The notes: generated by a model from the letters alone, not told the origin. A DNA stretch of 64,000 nt from Accumulibacter sp. (GCF_023806625.1 NZ_JAMTDX010000062.1:1-64000); one strand, 5' to 3'; shown: positions 21,265 to 31,343, counted from the first letter of the stretch. Numbers and translations: made by a program.

Positions 21265-23336
21265 ACGGCCAGCTTCGAGATGTCGGCGACCGCGTTGAGC
21301 TGCTCGTAGAGACCCTTCAGTAGGCCGAGGCGATTGGCGCGCAACAGAGGTTCGTCGACGTTGACCATCACCTCGTCGAAGAAGCGGTCCACCTCGCTGC
21401 GCACCGAAGCGAGAACCTTCAGGGCATCGGCGTAGTCCTCGTTGTGCACGTGCGAGCGGACGAGCGGCGTCATCAGCAGGACACGTTCGAAGAGCGCCTT
21501 TTCCGCGTCCTCTTCGAGCAGGGCAATGTCCGGCTCGGCGGGAACTGCTTCGGCCTTCCTGAGGATGTTGCCGATCCGCTTGTTGGCCGCCGCCAGCGCC
21601 TGCGCTTCGGGCAGGGTGAGGAAGTCGGTGACCGCAGACAGCCTGGCGGGGATCAGGTCGATGCGCCTCGGCCGGTTGGCCAGCACGGCCTCGACCACGT
21701 CGGCGGGGTGTCCGGCCTCCCGGAGCAGGCCGCGCAGACGTTCGTAGATGAAAGCGAGCAGCGGCTCCTCGTCCGTTTCCAGGGCCATTCCCTGGCGCTG
21801 CAGCGCCTGTCTAGTGGTGTCGATCAATTGGCCGAGGTCGAGTGGCAGCGGTGTCTCCATCAGGATGCGCAGCACGCCGAGCGCGGCACGGCGCAGGCCG
21901 AAGGGGTCGCGATCTCCGGTCGGTACCTGCCCGATGCCGAAGAAGCCGACGAGCAGGTCGAGCTTGTCGGCGAGAGCAGCGGCGCAGGCGATGTTGCCTT
22001 GCGGCAGCAGGTCGCCGGCAAAGCGCGGCCGGTAGTGCTGTTCGATGGCCTCGGCGACGACCGGCATGCCGCCTTCGTGGAGCAGGTAATAGCGGCCCAT
22101 GATCCCCTGCAGCTCGGGGAACTCGCCGACCATGTCGGTCAGCAGGTCGATCTTGGCGAACAGCGCCGCCCGCTCGGCGAGGTTGCCGTCGGCGCCGAGG
22201 TACTCGGCGATGTTCCGCGCGATCCGGCCCATCCGCTGCGCGCGATCGCCCAGCGAACCCAGTCGGTGGTGATGGACGACCGAGCCCAGCTCGATGACCC
22301 GGCTGGCGAAGCCGGTCTTCCGGTCCTGGTCGAAGAAGAATCGCGCATCCGAGAGACGCGGGCGAACCACCCGCTCATTGCCGCTGACGATGTTCGTCGG
22401 GTTGGCGACGGCCATGTTGGAGACGATCAGGAACCTGTTGAGCAGCTTGCCCTGGTCGTCGAACAGCGGGAAATATTTCTGATTCTGCTGCATGGTCAGG
22501 ACCAGGCATTCCTGGGGAACCTCGAGATACTCGCGCTCGAACTCGCCGACATGGACCACCGGCCACTCGACGAGTGCGGTGACTTCGTCGAGCAGCGCTT
22601 CTTCAGGGATGAGCCGGGCATCGATCCGTCGAGCGGCGGCTTCGAGTTGCGTAGCGATCGACGCCCGGCGTTCGGCGAAAGAAGCGATGACTCTGGCCTC
22701 GGCGAGCCTCGTCGCGTAGGCCTCGGGGCGGTCGATGACGATCTTCCCGGTCGACAGGAAGCGGTGACCGAGCGTCGTGCGACCGCTGCTCAGGCCGAGT
22801 ACCTCGCCCGCGATAACCCGGCTGCCGTGAAGCAGGATCAATCCATGAACCGGGCGCACGAACTGGTGCTCGGAATCCCCCCAGCGCATCAGCTTCGGGA
22901 TGGGCAGCCGGCGCACCGCCTGGGCAACGATTTCGGCGAGGTGAGCTTCGAGGTTCTCTCCGGCGTGGGCACGACGGACGACGAAGTACTCGCCCTTGCC
23001 GTCGTTCGTCCGTTCGAGTTCGTCGAAGCTCGCACCGGCGGCGCGCATGAACCCTTCGAGTGCGCGTGCGGGTTTGCCATCGGCATCGAGGCCGCTGCTC
23101 ACCGCTGGCCCCTTGCGCTCGACGATGCGGTCAGGCTGTCGCGCGGCGACTTCGCTGATCAGCACGGCCAGCCGCCGCGGCGTTGCGTACGCGGTGCAGA
23201 CGCTGTCCGTGGTCGCGAAATGCTGCGCCCGAAGCGCGACGAGAATCGCGTCGGCAAAGGCTTCCGAGAGCGAACGGAGCGACTTCGGCGGCAATTCCTC
23301 GGTGCGCAGCTCGACCAGAACCGGTTCCTTGCTCAC
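21261..23336 (-). CDS. glyS: Glycyl-tRNA synthetase beta subunit
   Basis: 691 residues, the tRNA-binding beta subunit of the heterotetrameric enzyme. Diagnostic text includes ELRTEELPPKSLRSL at the N-terminus, TPRRLAVLI near 50, RWGDSEHQFVRPVHGL near 160, and an HD-like domain near the middle, with a C-terminal anticodon-binding DALR-like region. The start is GTG, immediately after the glyQ stop (TGAGTG). It forms an operon with glyQ. Confidence 0.97.
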   Translation of the reverse strand: MSKEPVLVELRTEELPPKSLRSLSEAFADAILVALRAQHFATTDSVCTAYATPRRLAVLISEVAARQPDRIVERKGPAVSSGLDADGKPARALEGFMRAAGASFDELERTNDGKGEYFVVRRAHAGENLEAHLAEIVAQAVRRLPIPKLMRWGDSEHQFVRPVHGLILLHGSRVIAGEVLGLSSGRTTLGHRFLSTGKIVIDRPEAYATRLAEARVIASFAERRASIATQLEAAARRIDARLIPEEALLDEVTALVEWPVVHVGEFEREYLEVPQECLVLTMQQNQKYFPLFDDQGKLLNRFLIVSNMAVANPTNIVSGNERVVRPRLSDARFFFDQDRKTGFASRVIELGSVVHHHRLGSLGDRAQRMGRIARNIAEYLGADGNLAERAALFAKIDLLTDMVGEFPELQGIMGRYYLLHEGGMPVVAEAIEQHYRPRFAGDLLPQGNIACAAALADKLDLLVGFFGIGQVPTGDRDPFGLRRAALGVLRILMETPLPLDLGQLIDTTRQALQRQGMALETDEEPLLAFIYERLRGLLREAGHPADVVEAVLANRPRRIDLIPARLSAVTDFLTLPEAQALAAANKRIGNILRKAEAVPAEPDIALLEEDAEKALFERVLLMTPLVRSHVHNEDYADALKVLASVRSEVDRFFDEVMVNVDEPLLRANRLGLLKGLYEQLNAVADISKLAV

Positions 23337-24242
23337 TCAGCACCCCCCACTCGTGATCGCCGGACGGCACATCGGAAAGCCGAGCGCCTGGCGGGAGTCG
23401 AGGTACGCCTGGGCGACCTCGCGGGCCAGTGCACGTACCCGGCCGATGTAGGCCGCCCGTTCGGCGACGGAAATCGCCCCGCGCGCGTCGAGGAGATTGA
23501 AGGTGTGCGAGCACTTCATGACCATCTCGTAACCCGGCAGCGCCAGACCGGCGGAAATCAGGCGCCGCGCTTCGGCTTCGTACTCGCCGAAGTGACGGAA
23601 GAGGAGGTCGACGCTGGCCAGCTCGAAGTTGTACTTCGACTGTTCGACCTCGTTCTGATGATAGACGTCTCCGTAAGTCACGCGGTAGCCGGGGCCCTGC
23701 GCCCAGACCAGATCGAAGACGTTCTCGACGCCCTGCAGGTACATCGCCAGCCGCTCGACGCCATAGGTGATCTCGCCGAGAACGGGTCGGCAGGGCAGTG
23801 ACCCGACCTCCTGAAAGTACGTGAACTGGGTCACCTCCATGCCGTCGAGCCACACCTCCCAGCCAAGCCCCCAGGCGCCGAGCGTCGGGCTTTCCCAGTC
23901 GTCCTCGACGAAGCGGATGTCGTGCTCGGACGTGTCGATGCCCAGCGCGCGCAGCGAGTCGAGATAGAGATCCTGGATATTCGCCGGCGACGGCTTGAGG
24001 ACCACCTGGTACTGGTAATAGTGCTGCAGGCGGTTCGGGTTTTCGCCGTAGCGACCGTCCTTGGGCCGACGCGACGGCTGAACGTAGGCGGCCTGCCACG
24101 GCTCCGGTCCGATGGCGCGCAGGAATGTCGCGGTATGAAAGGTCCCTGCGCCGACTTCGATGTCGTATGGCTGGAGCAGGGCGCATCCCTGCCTGTCCCA
24201 GAAGTTTTCGAGCCGCAGAATGACTTCCTGAAAGGTTGGCAT
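23337..24242 (-). CDS. glyQ: Glycyl-tRNA synthetase alpha subunit
   Basis: 301 residues, the catalytic class II subunit. [15 protein letters not shown] opens the family; [16 protein letters not shown] (motif 2 region), [18 protein letters not shown] and [14 protein letters not shown] are conserved. ATG 24242 gives this start, although the frame is open to 24353. The gene lies between lnt and glyS. Confidence 0.97.
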   Translation of the reverse strand: MPTFQEVILRLENFWDRQGCALLQPYDIEVGAGTFHTATFLRAIGPEPWQAAYVQPSRRPKDGRYGENPNRLQHYYQYQVVLKPSPANIQDLYLDSLRALGIDTSEHDIRFVEDDWESPTLGAWGLGWEVWLDGMEVTQFTYFQEVGSLPCRPVLGEITYGVERLAMYLQGVENVFDLVWAQGPGYRVTYGDVYHQNEVEQSKYNFELASVDLLFRHFGEYEAEARRLISAGLALPGYEMVMKCSHTFNLLDARGAISVAERAAYIGRVRALAREVAQAYLDSRQALGFPMCRPAITSGGC

Positions 24243-24277
24243 GAAAGGGTATCGGGGTTGAACCAGGAGCCGTGATT

Positions 24278-25852
24278 CTACTTGGTTTCGCGACCGACAT
24301 GACTGACCCGTGATCCCTTGGCTACCCATCGGCGCTGCCGGGCGACGGTGCACACGCAGACGATCAGCAGCGCACAGCCGATCACCGGCCAGTTGCCCCA
24401 GGCAACGAAGGGCGTCGCTCCGGCGTATCCGCTGACCTCGCCGGTCAGCGCACCACGCGAGAACGGCGGCAATGCCGAGCGTACCCGTCCGTCCACGTCG
24501 ATGATCGCGGTCATTCCCGTATTCGTCGCCCGGAGCATCATCCGGCCAGTCTCGAGCGCGCGCATCCGGGCGATCTGCAGATGCTGTGTTGGCGCCAGGG
24601 AGTCGCCGAACCAGGCGACGTTCGACAGATTGACTAATAGCGTCGCTTCGGGCAGTGCGCCGATCAGCTCCTCACCGAAGGCGTCCTCGTAGCAGATGTT
24701 CACCGCCACGCGCTGTTCAGCGATCTGCAGCGGGCGCTGGCCGTCAGAGCCAGCGCTGAAGTCGGACATGGGGATGTTCGCCAGGGCCATGATCCGTGCG
24801 AAACCCGGCGGGACGAACTCGCCGAAGGGGACCAGGTGAACCTTGCGGTAGCGCTGCGCCGGGGACGCGCCGATGCTCACGGCGGCATTGAAGTACTGCC
24901 GACCTTCGGCGATCGCGATGCCCAGCAGGATGTCTCCGTGCTCACGCAGCGCGAGTTCGCGCAAGGCCTCGAGGTAGGCAACCGGCACCTGGTCGAGGAA
25001 AGCCGGCAGGGCGGTTTCCGGCATGACCGTCAATTGTGCCGGGTTCTCCAGGGCCAGGCGGTAGTAGGTGCGCAGCGATTCGGCGAAGTACTCCGGGCGC
25101 CACTTGATGTCCTGGGCAACGTTGCCCTGGAGCAGTGCGACGCGGATCGATCTGCCGCTCGCTTCGGTCCAGCGCAGGTCGTGGAGCATCGCGCCGGCGA
25201 GTAGAATGGCGGCGGCACAGAGGATCGGAAGCAGCGGGCACCAGCGCAGCCAGCGTCTGGCTGGACACGCGGTCGTCGACAGCCAGCGCCGGCCGATCTC
25301 GTGGCCGAGTGCGCCGAACAGAGCACAGAACAGCGAGACACCGTAGACACCGAAGATCGGCGCGTAACCGGCGAGCGGGCTCGGTGGGGTCTGGGAGTAG
25401 CCGGCCGCGAGCCACGGAAAGCCGGTAAACGTCCAGCCGCGCAGCCACTCGGTGAGCACCCAGACGGCCGCGAAGAGGAGTGCGCGGGCGAGCCACCCGC
25501 AAGTGGCGAGGTGTACGAAGAGGGCGCCGGCAAGCGCCGGAAAGCCGGCGAGCACCGCGCAGAAGAGGACCGTTGCCAGGCCAGCCAGCGCGACGGGCAT
25601 TCCGCCAAATACGCTGAGGCTGACATAAACCCAGGAAACGCCGGAAAGGAACAGGCCCAGGCCATAGGCCAGGGCGAGCAGTGCTCCGTGGCGTGGTCGC
25701 CGCAGGCCGTCGACCTCTGAGCAGAGCAGGGCAAACAGACCGCCGAGGCTCAGCCAGCTGACCGGAAACCAGCCGACCGGCGCGAAGGCCGCGACACTCG
25801 CGGCGCCGAGCAGCAGCGAGGCGACCCAGCGCCAGGGGAAGGACCTAGCCAG
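24278..25852 (-). CDS. lnt: Apolipoprotein N-acyltransferase, probable CTG start
   Basis: Transfers the third acyl chain to lipoproteins at the periplasmic face of the inner membrane. The nitrilase-type triad is Glu in [10 protein letters not shown] (about 279), Lys in [12 protein letters not shown] (about 337) and Cys in [10 protein letters not shown] (about 387), in the range of E. coli Lnt. The first ATG in frame, at 25600, would remove some 84 residues that clearly belong to the family ([14 protein letters not shown], then [15 protein letters not shown]). No ATG, GTG or TTG exists in frame between the preceding stop (about 25928) and 25600. A CTG at 25852, overlapping the corC stop, is the best start. 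It gives 524 residues, the family size. Confidence 0.9.
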   Translation of the reverse strand: MARSFPWRWVASLLLGAASVAAFAPVGWFPVSWLSLGGLFALLCSEVDGLRRPRHGALLALAYGLGLFLSGVSWVYVSLSVFGGMPVALAGLATVLFCAVLAGFPALAGALFVHLATCGWLARALLFAAVWVLTEWLRGWTFTGFPWLAAGYSQTPPSPLAGYAPIFGVYGVSLFCALFGALGHEIGRRWLSTTACPARRWLRWCPLLPILCAAAILLAGAMLHDLRWTEASGRSIRVALLQGNVAQDIKWRPEYFAESLRTYYRLALENPAQLTVMPETALPAFLDQVPVAYLEALRELALREHGDILLGIAIAEGRQYFNAAVSIGASPAQRYRKVHLVPFGEFVPPGFARIMALANIPMSDFSAGSDGQRPLQIAEQRVAVNICYEDAFGEELIGALPEATLLVNLSNVAWFGDSLAPTQHLQIARMRALETGRMMLRATNTGMTAIIDVDGRVRSALPPFSRGALTGEVSGYAGATPFVAWGNWPVIGCALLIVCVCTVARQRRWVAKGSRVSHVGRETK

Positions 25853-26690
25853 CGCGTTCTTTCGTGGACGGCCGGGAGACGACCAGCGTATAGATCCGCC
25901 GGCTGTCGGCGCGCAGGACGCGGAAGCTCAGCCCCTCGATCTCCGTGATCTCGTCGAATTGCGGGACGCGGCCCAGACGATTGAGCAGCAGACCGCCGAC
26001 GGTGAGGCATTTCTCGTCACTGAAGCGGGTTCCGAAGGCATCGTTGAAGTCGGCGATCGCGGTCTGCGCCTTGACGCGATACTGGCCGCTCGGGTCGGAC
26101 TGGATGTCCGGTTCGTCCTCGTCGAAGTCGTACTCGTCGTCGATCTCGCCGACGATCTGTTCGAGGACGTCCTCGATGGTGATCAGGCCGGCGATGCCGG
26201 CGTATTCGTCGATGACGATGGCCATGTGGTTGCGCGCGAAGCGGAACTCGCGCAGCAGGACGTCGAGGCGCTTGAACTCGGGAATGAACACCGCCGGCCG
26301 CACCCAGTCGCGAAGGCTGAAGGCAGCCGGGTTGTCGACGCGCAGCAAATCCTTGACCAGCAGGACGCCGACGACGTTGTCCGGGTTGCCGTCGATCACC
26401 GGGAAACGCGAGTGCGCGGTCGCATTGGCCCGTTCGATCACCCGCGCGAGCGAATCGCCGAGGTCGACGACCTCCATCATTGGGCGGGGTACCATGACCT
26501 CGCGGACGGTCATTGTCGAAATCGCCAGCGCGCCCTCGAAGATGCGCAGTGCGTTGGCGTCGAGCAGGTTGCGTTGCTGCGCCGAATGGAGCAGCCTCAT
26601 CAGTTGCTCGCGATCCTCGGGCTCGCGAATCAGCAGCCGGGAGAGTTGCTCGAGAAACGCGGGCCTGTTGCCGGGGCGATCGTTGGCCAT
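25845..26690 (-). CDS. corC: CorC/HlyC-family transporter-associated protein
   Basis: 281 residues of the CorC type: a leading helix, then two CBS domains (MTVREVMVPRPMMEVVDL near 60 and AVFIPEFKRLDVLLREFR near 130) and a C-terminal CorC_HlyC domain with DEKCLTVGGLLL. VIDEYAGIAGLITIEDVLEQ is diagnostic. CorC proteins are linked to magnesium/cobalt efflux. corC directly before lnt is a conserved pairing. Translation starts at ATG 26690. The lnt reading frame overlaps its last codons. Confidence 0.93.
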   Translation of the reverse strand: MANDRPGNRPAFLEQLSRLLIREPEDREQLMRLLHSAQQRNLLDANALRIFEGALAISTMTVREVMVPRPMMEVVDLGDSLARVIERANATAHSRFPVIDGNPDNVVGVLLVKDLLRVDNPAAFSLRDWVRPAVFIPEFKRLDVLLREFRFARNHMAIVIDEYAGIAGLITIEDVLEQIVGEIDDEYDFDEDEPDIQSDPSGQYRVKAQTAIADFNDAFGTRFSDEKCLTVGGLLLNRLGRVPQFDEITEIEGLSFRVLRADSRRIYTLVVSRPSTKERAG

Positions 26691-26799
26691 AGCCGCCTGT
26701 TGAGAAATCAGGGTGACCGGTGGGCAACGGCCCGATGGCTCTCTCCGGTCTTCTGGCGGCATTCTACGGCAACGCTTCCGCGCCTGCAGTGCTCGTCGT

Positions 26800-26853
26800 C
26801 GATCAGGCCGGCGGCAAGATTCTTTGGCAAGGGCCGGCGCGCAGGTCTGATCG
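26800..26853. repeat. Imperfect inverted repeat between corC and the EAL-HDOD gene
   Basis: CGATCAG at 26800-26806 pairs with CTGATCG at 26847-26853, with CCGGC segments inside that could extend a hairpin. It lies in a 217-bp gap (26691-26907) with no visible gene. It may be a weak terminator or chance. Confidence 0.25.
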
Positions 26854-26907
26854 TCTGGTCTGCCCGGGCCCCTGTGCTCGAGCATGACCACTCGTGCCAG
26901 CAGCCAA

Positions 26908-28155
26908 TCACTCGCCGCCTGCGTTGAGCCAGCGCAGAGCGGCGCTGAGACAGGTATTCAGCGTGTGGCGGTCCGGATGTCCGGGTAGCTGGGACAGCAT
27001 CCGGTCGCAGCACGGCGCGTCGTCGCTGTCGAAGCACTCGAGCAGCGCGAGCACGCTGCCGAGCAGTCCTCGATGTTCACAGAGCGCGTTGCGCACTTCG
27101 CTGTCGACCGCGATCTGGTCGAGGATTTCGTCGATCGGCAGGCCGAGGGCGGCCGGCATCATCGACAGGATGCCGGTGAGAAAGGCGAGATCCGGTGCCC
27201 GGTCCGGACTGCGGGATAGCCCTGACTGGACGAGCAGCTCCATCATCCGGCCACGCAGGGCGGCAACCTGAAGCAGCGGTGCGCGAGCCGGATCGGTGGC
27301 TCCAGCTGGCGCCAGCAGCAGCAGCGACAACCAGCGCTGCAGGGGGCGTCTGCCGAAAAGCGTGATCGCATGGCGTAGCGAGGTGATGGGCTGGCCGAGG
27401 CGGCCGCCGCGGTAGCCGACCGAGTTCACGATGCGCAGCAGATTCAGGGTCAGCGCCGGCTCGTGCTTGAAAGCGTCTTCTATCCGCGCACTGTCGGCGT
27501 CGCGCCCGACCAGATTGATCAGACGGATCAGCGTAGCCTGGGAAGCAGAAAGCCTCCGCCCACTGATGATCTCGGGGTGCGCGAAGTATCTCCCCTGGAA
27601 AAGCTCGAAGCCGACGCTGCGGCAGTGCTCCATCTGCTCGCGGGTGTCGACTCCCTCGGCGAGCAGCCGGATCGGGAGATTGCGTAGCGATCCGGCCAAG
27701 TCGGCGAGTTCGCCGGGGCGGGCAGCGGTCGCATCGATCTTGACCACCCCGACCAGCGGCAGCAGCGGCCGGCTGCGTTCTTCGATTCCTCGATAGTCGG
27801 TCAGCGCCAGTTGGTGGCCACGCTCCCGGAGACTGCGGCAGCGGGCCAGCGTGGCTGGGTCGGGTGGGCCATCGAGGAGCAGTTCGAGGACCACGGCGTT
27901 GATCGGCAGGAACTCGACGAGGTCGTCCCGCAGCAAATCGGCGTCGATGCCGATGAACGCCACCGCCTTGCCAAGCGCGCTCTGCAGTCCCAGTTCGGAA
28001 TAGGCGCCAATCAGCGCGGCGCTGAGTTCATGCCGGGGGCGAAGCTTGCCGGTGGCGTCGTCGCTGCGCAGCGAGAGGTGGTATCCGGCAATCTCCTGCT
28101 TCCGGTCGAGGATCGGATCGCGGAAGAGCAACGCGCTGCTGATCGGTTCCGTCAT
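26908..28155 (-). CDS. EAL-HDOD (YuxH-type) signalling protein, degenerate EAL
   Basis: 415 residues. The N-terminal EAL-like domain (about 1-200) has lost the catalytic motifs: HLSLRS stands where the EAL family has the E-x-L substrate motif, and LTDYRG where DD(F) is expected, while VVKID is kept. The C-terminal half is an HDOD domain (ASQATLIRLINLVGRD, then LNLLRIVNSVGYRG and SLRHAITLFGRRPLQRWLSLLLL). It probably binds but does not hydrolyse c-di-GMP, acting as a regulator. It is followed after 51 bp upstream by the mutase gene. No operon overlap is seen. Confidence 0.88.
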   Translation of the reverse strand: MTEPISSALLFRDPILDRKQEIAGYHLSLRSDDATGKLRPRHELSAALIGAYSELGLQSALGKAVAFIGIDADLLRDDLVEFLPINAVVLELLLDGPPDPATLARCRSLRERGHQLALTDYRGIEERSRPLLPLVGVVKIDATAARPGELADLAGSLRNLPIRLLAEGVDTREQMEHCRSVGFELFQGRYFAHPEIISGRRLSASQATLIRLINLVGRDADSARIEDAFKHEPALTLNLLRIVNSVGYRGGRLGQPITSLRHAITLFGRRPLQRWLSLLLLAPAGATDPARAPLLQVAALRGRMMELLVQSGLSRSPDRAPDLAFLTGILSMMPAALGLPIDEILDQIAVDSEVRNALCEHRGLLGSVLALLECFDSDDAPCCDRMLSQLPGHPDRHTLNTCLSAALRWLNAGGE

Positions 28156-28206
28156 CTCATCCAGGCGGTGCCGAAGGCCGATTCGTCTTGGCTGGCGGTG
28201 CGCAGT

Positions 28207-29586
28207 TCAGAAGGGCAGCGTCAGAGCTGGACGGGCAGCCAGGATGACCCGCCGGAAGTCTGCCTGGATGCGCGCCAGCGCCTCGTCGCTGTCGGCCTCG
28301 AATCTCAGCACCACGACCGGTGTAGTGTTCGACGGTCGGGCCAGGCCAAAACCGTCGGCGTACTCGACGCGCAGACCGTCGGTGGTGATCACTTCACGGG
28401 CTCCGTCAAAGGTCGCGTGGCGCGCCAGTTCGTCGATCAGCGAGAACGGCTCGCCCTCGCCCATGGCGATGTTCAGTTCCGGGGTCGAATGGCTGTCGGG
28501 CAGGGCCTTCAGGACGCGGTTGGCGTCGGCCTCGCGGGAGACGATTTCGAGCAGGCGCGCGCCGGCGTAGAGTCCGTCGTCGAAGCCGTACCAGCGCTCG
28601 CTGAAAAAAACGTGGCCACTCATTTCCCCGGCCAGCGGGGCTCCGGTTTCGCGCAGCTTGGCTTTGACCAGCGCGTGTCCGGTCTTCCACATCAGCGGCT
28701 TGCCGCCGTGCTGGCGAATCCACGGTGCGAGCAGGCGCGAGCACTTGACGTCGTAGATGATCGCCTGGCCCGGACAGCGCGCGAGCACGTCGGCGGCGAA
28801 GAGCATCAGCTGGCGGTCAGGGTAGATGATCTCGCCGTCACGAGTGACGACGCCAAGTCGGTCGCCGTCACCGTCGAAGGCGAGGCCGAGTTCGGCGTCA
28901 CCGGTCTGCAGAGCGTCCACCACATCGCGCAGGTTCTCGGGCCGCGACGGATCGGGGTGATGGTTCGGGAAGCGGCCGTCGACCTCACAGAACAGCTCGA
29001 CCAACTCGCAGCCGAGACGGCGAAAGAGCTCCGGGGCCATTTCACCCGCCACGCCATTGCCGCAGTCGACGACGATCTTCATCGGGCGCGCCAGTTTGAC
29101 GTCGTTGGCCACCCTCTCGAGATACGCCTGACGGACGTCGGCGCTGGTTGCCCGGCCCTGGCCCCGGTGCAGCTCACCGGTCGCGACGCGCTCGCGCAGG
29201 CCGACGATCGCTCCACCGGCGAGTGTTTCGCCAGCGACGACCATTTTCAGCCCATTGTACTCGGGTGGGTTGTGACTGCCGGTGACGGCCACGCAGTTCT
29301 GGCAGCCGAGGTGGTGGGCGGCGAAGTAGACGACCGGGGTCGGGACGCAGCCAACGTCGATCGTGTCGACCCCGGCAGCCCGGATGCCATCGCTCAGGGC
29401 GGCGGCGAGTTCGGGGCCCGAAAGTCGACCGTCGCGACCCACAGCGACCGCCTCCTGGCCTCGTTCTGCGGCGAGCGAACCGAGGGCCTGGCCGATCAGC
29501 CGGACGATCCCGGGTGTCAGGGTCTTGCCGACGACCCCGCGGATGTCATAGGCCTTGAAGATCTCGGCGGGAAGGGATGTTGCCAT
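28207..29586 (-). CDS. algC: Phosphomannomutase/phosphoglucomutase
   Basis: 459 residues of the alpha-D-phosphohexomutase family. The phosphoserine loop is TGSHNPPEYNG (Ser104), the metal loop FDGDGDR, and sugar-binding GEMSGHVFF is near residue 310. The N-terminal FKAYDIRGVVG is typical of AlgC. It interconverts 1- and 6-phosphates of mannose and glucose for LPS and exopolysaccharide precursors. ATG 29586 was chosen over upstream in-frame codons because MATSLPAEIFKAYDIRG fits the family. The yheT-like stop lies two bases upstream, so the genes are cotranscribed. Confidence 0.93.
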   Translation of the reverse strand: MATSLPAEIFKAYDIRGVVGKTLTPGIVRLIGQALGSLAAERGQEAVAVGRDGRLSGPELAAALSDGIRAAGVDTIDVGCVPTPVVYFAAHHLGCQNCVAVTGSHNPPEYNGLKMVVAGETLAGGAIVGLRERVATGELHRGQGRATSADVRQAYLERVANDVKLARPMKIVVDCGNGVAGEMAPELFRRLGCELVELFCEVDGRFPNHHPDPSRPENLRDVVDALQTGDAELGLAFDGDGDRLGVVTRDGEIIYPDRQLMLFAADVLARCPGQAIIYDVKCSRLLAPWIRQHGGKPLMWKTGHALVKAKLRETGAPLAGEMSGHVFFSERWYGFDDGLYAGARLLEIVSREADANRVLKALPDSHSTPELNIAMGEGEPFSLIDELARHATFDGAREVITTDGLRVEYADGFGLARPSNTTPVVVLRFEADSDEALARIQADFRRVILAARPALTLPF

Positions 29587-29587
29587 T

Positions 29588-30559
29588 TCAGACCTCGTGC
29601 TGAAGGAAATGCAGGATACGCTGCGGGAGCCAGGCGATCGAACCAGGCGGCCTGCCGACGACAAAGCCGACGTGCCCGCCGTGGCTCGGGAATTCGAGCC
29701 TGACCGCGCGCGCCGTGTCGTGCGGCGAGGGCAGTGCGCTTGCGGGCAGGAAGGGATCGTTCGTGGCGTTGAGAATCAGCGTTGGCAGCCGGATTCCAGC
29801 CAGCCACGGCTTGCTCGATGCCCGGCGCCAGTAGTCGTCGACACCCGCGAAGCCGTGCAGCGGCGCAGTGACCGCATCGTCGAACTCGTAAAGGGTTCTC
29901 GCCGCGGCCATTCGCTGCTCATCGAAAAGGCCGGGAAAGCGGCGCAGCCGATCGCGCGCGCTGCGCTTGAGGGTGCGCAGGAAGTAAGCGGTGTACAAGC
30001 GGTTGAAGTTCCGTCCCAGGTGATGCCCGGACGCCGCGAGGTCGAGCGGGGCGCTGATCGCCGCCGCGGCCTGGAGCACGTCGCTGGCCGCCGTTCCGCG
30101 CTCCCCGAGCCACTTGAGCAGCACGTTTCCGCCGAGGGAGACACCGACGGCATAGCGGGAACGGTTACTGAAGCGCGCCTGCAACCGCCGGAGAACCCAG
30201 TCGATCTCCTCGCTGTCCCCCGAATGGTAGGCCCGCGGAAGACGGTTCAACTCTCCCGAGCAGCCGCGGAAGTGAACCACCGCGCCGGTCCAGCCGATCG
30301 CCGCCAGAGCGCGCATCAGGCTCACCGCGTAGTGACTCGCCGAACTGCCCTCGAGTCCGTGGAACAGCACGAGCAGAGGCCGACCGGGGCCGGCGCGTAC
30401 GCTCTGCGGCGGCGCCGCCCAGTCCACGTCGATGAAGTCGCCGTCGGGCGTTGCCCAGCGCTCGCGGTGATAGGGCAGGGGGGCCGGCCTGATCAGCAGC
30501 GGGTAGATGGTCTGCGCGTGCCCACCGGGAAGCCAGGTCGGCGCTTCGTAGGCGATCAA
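29588..30559 (-). CDS. yheT: YheT-family alpha/beta hydrolase
   Basis: 323 residues. LVLFHGLEGSSASHY is the oxyanion-hole region, YAVGVSLGGN carries the nucleophile Ser141, NATNDPFLPASALP the acidic residue region, and SHGGHVGFV the catalytic His. WLPGGHAQTIYP at the N-terminus marks the YheT group. The physiological ester substrate is unknown. The ATG overlaps the NTF2-like gene stop as ATGA. Confidence 0.92.
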   Translation of the reverse strand: MIAYEAPTWLPGGHAQTIYPLLIRPAPLPYHRERWATPDGDFIDVDWAAPPQSVRAGPGRPLLVLFHGLEGSSASHYAVSLMRALAAIGWTGAVVHFRGCSGELNRLPRAYHSGDSEEIDWVLRRLQARFSNRSRYAVGVSLGGNVLLKWLGERGTAASDVLQAAAAISAPLDLAASGHHLGRNFNRLYTAYFLRTLKRSARDRLRRFPGLFDEQRMAAARTLYEFDDAVTAPLHGFAGVDDYWRRASSKPWLAGIRLPTLILNATNDPFLPASALPSPHDTARAVRLEFPSHGGHVGFVVGRPPGSIAWLPQRILHFLQHEV

Positions 30560-31002
30560 TGGAGGATCCGCGGGCTGGCCCCGCGCTCGCTGCTCTGTTC
30601 GCCGTCGCCAATCTCGCGATCGAGCGCCGTCGAGGAATGATGGATGAGCAGGCGCCAGCCCCTCGCCCCCCGCTGAAAGACGTTGGTCGCCAGCATCGGC
30701 CCGTGCCCCCGGCGCTCGTCGCCGACGTAGAGCGTTTCGACGACGTTGTGCACAGCGATCAGCATGCCATGCCAGCGGATCCCGCGGGAGATGCGCACCC
30801 TGAGCCGTGGATTATTGGTGAAGATGCTGCGCCAGCTTTCGCGGATGGCCTCGGCGCCGGCCAGACGCTGGCCAGTCGGATGAATGCAGACGATTTCTTC
30901 GTCGTCGGCCCAGACGCTCATCAGTGCCGCCAGGTCGGCGCGCGCGATGGCCTCATAGAAGGCGGCTTCGACGTCGTCGGGGGTGGCGAAGACGGCGATC
31001 AT
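30556..31002 (-). CDS. NTF2-like (SnoaL/DUF4440) protein
   Basis: 148 residues of the cone-shaped NTF2 fold: DVEAAFYEAIARADLAALMSVWADDEEIVCIHPTG, then an AIRESWRSIF helix and a beta-sheet ending RGWRLLIHHSS. No catalytic residues can be assigned. ATG 31002 has an AGGG seven bases upstream; ATG 31035 is the longer alternative. It precedes and overlaps yheT, so it is part of the same transcript. Confidence 0.85.
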   Translation of the reverse strand: MIAVFATPDDVEAAFYEAIARADLAALMSVWADDEEIVCIHPTGQRLAGAEAIRESWRSIFTNNPRLRVRISRGIRWHGMLIAVHNVVETLYVGDERRGHGPMLATNVFQRGARGWRLLIHHSSTALDREIGDGEQSSERGASPRILH

Positions 31003-31121
31003 CACGGCACCCTGGGCCCGTTCGGCGACCGGCATTTCGCGGGCCGCAGCTTCACCGCCGGCCGCCGTTCAGCCGTTCTCGCCACGCGCGGGACGGCCGG
31101 ACGCGGCGGCAAAGCCGCCGG

Positions 31122-31319
31122 TCAGTGATGCCCTCGAGGTGGTTCGCCCTTGAGCACATACCGCGCACTGCAATAGGGGCAGACGACTTCTCCGGTGTGC
31201 GTGATGTCCAGGAAGACACGAGGGTGCCTCGCCCAAAGAGGCGAATCCTTCGTCGGGCAGTGCAGCGGCAGATCCTGAGCGGTCACCTCGATGGGCTTCT
31301 GCTGGGTGTTCTGGGACAT
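31122..31319 (-). CDS. Zinc-finger domain-containing protein (CHCC type)
   Basis: 65 residues. The zinc ligands are visible in LPLHCP and VVCPYCSARYVL, with a His in between (ARHP), as in the small zf-CHCC proteins related to the mitochondrial complex I NDUFS6 subunit. The gene usually follows ilvE in betaproteobacteria. A TTG at 31328 is a less likely start. Its function is unknown. Confidence 0.85.
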   Translation of the reverse strand: MSQNTQQKPIEVTAQDLPLHCPTKDSPLWARHPRVFLDITHTGEVVCPYCSARYVLKGEPPRGHH

Positions 31320-31343
31320 GATTGGCAATCTCGCAAACGGGGT

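Noticed and set aside
21444..23801. 785-residue plus-strand frame
   Set aside because: It is the complement of glyS and glyQ and shows only shadow composition.
27811..29703. 630-residue plus-strand frame
   Set aside because: Antisense to the EAL-HDOD and mutase genes, without domains.
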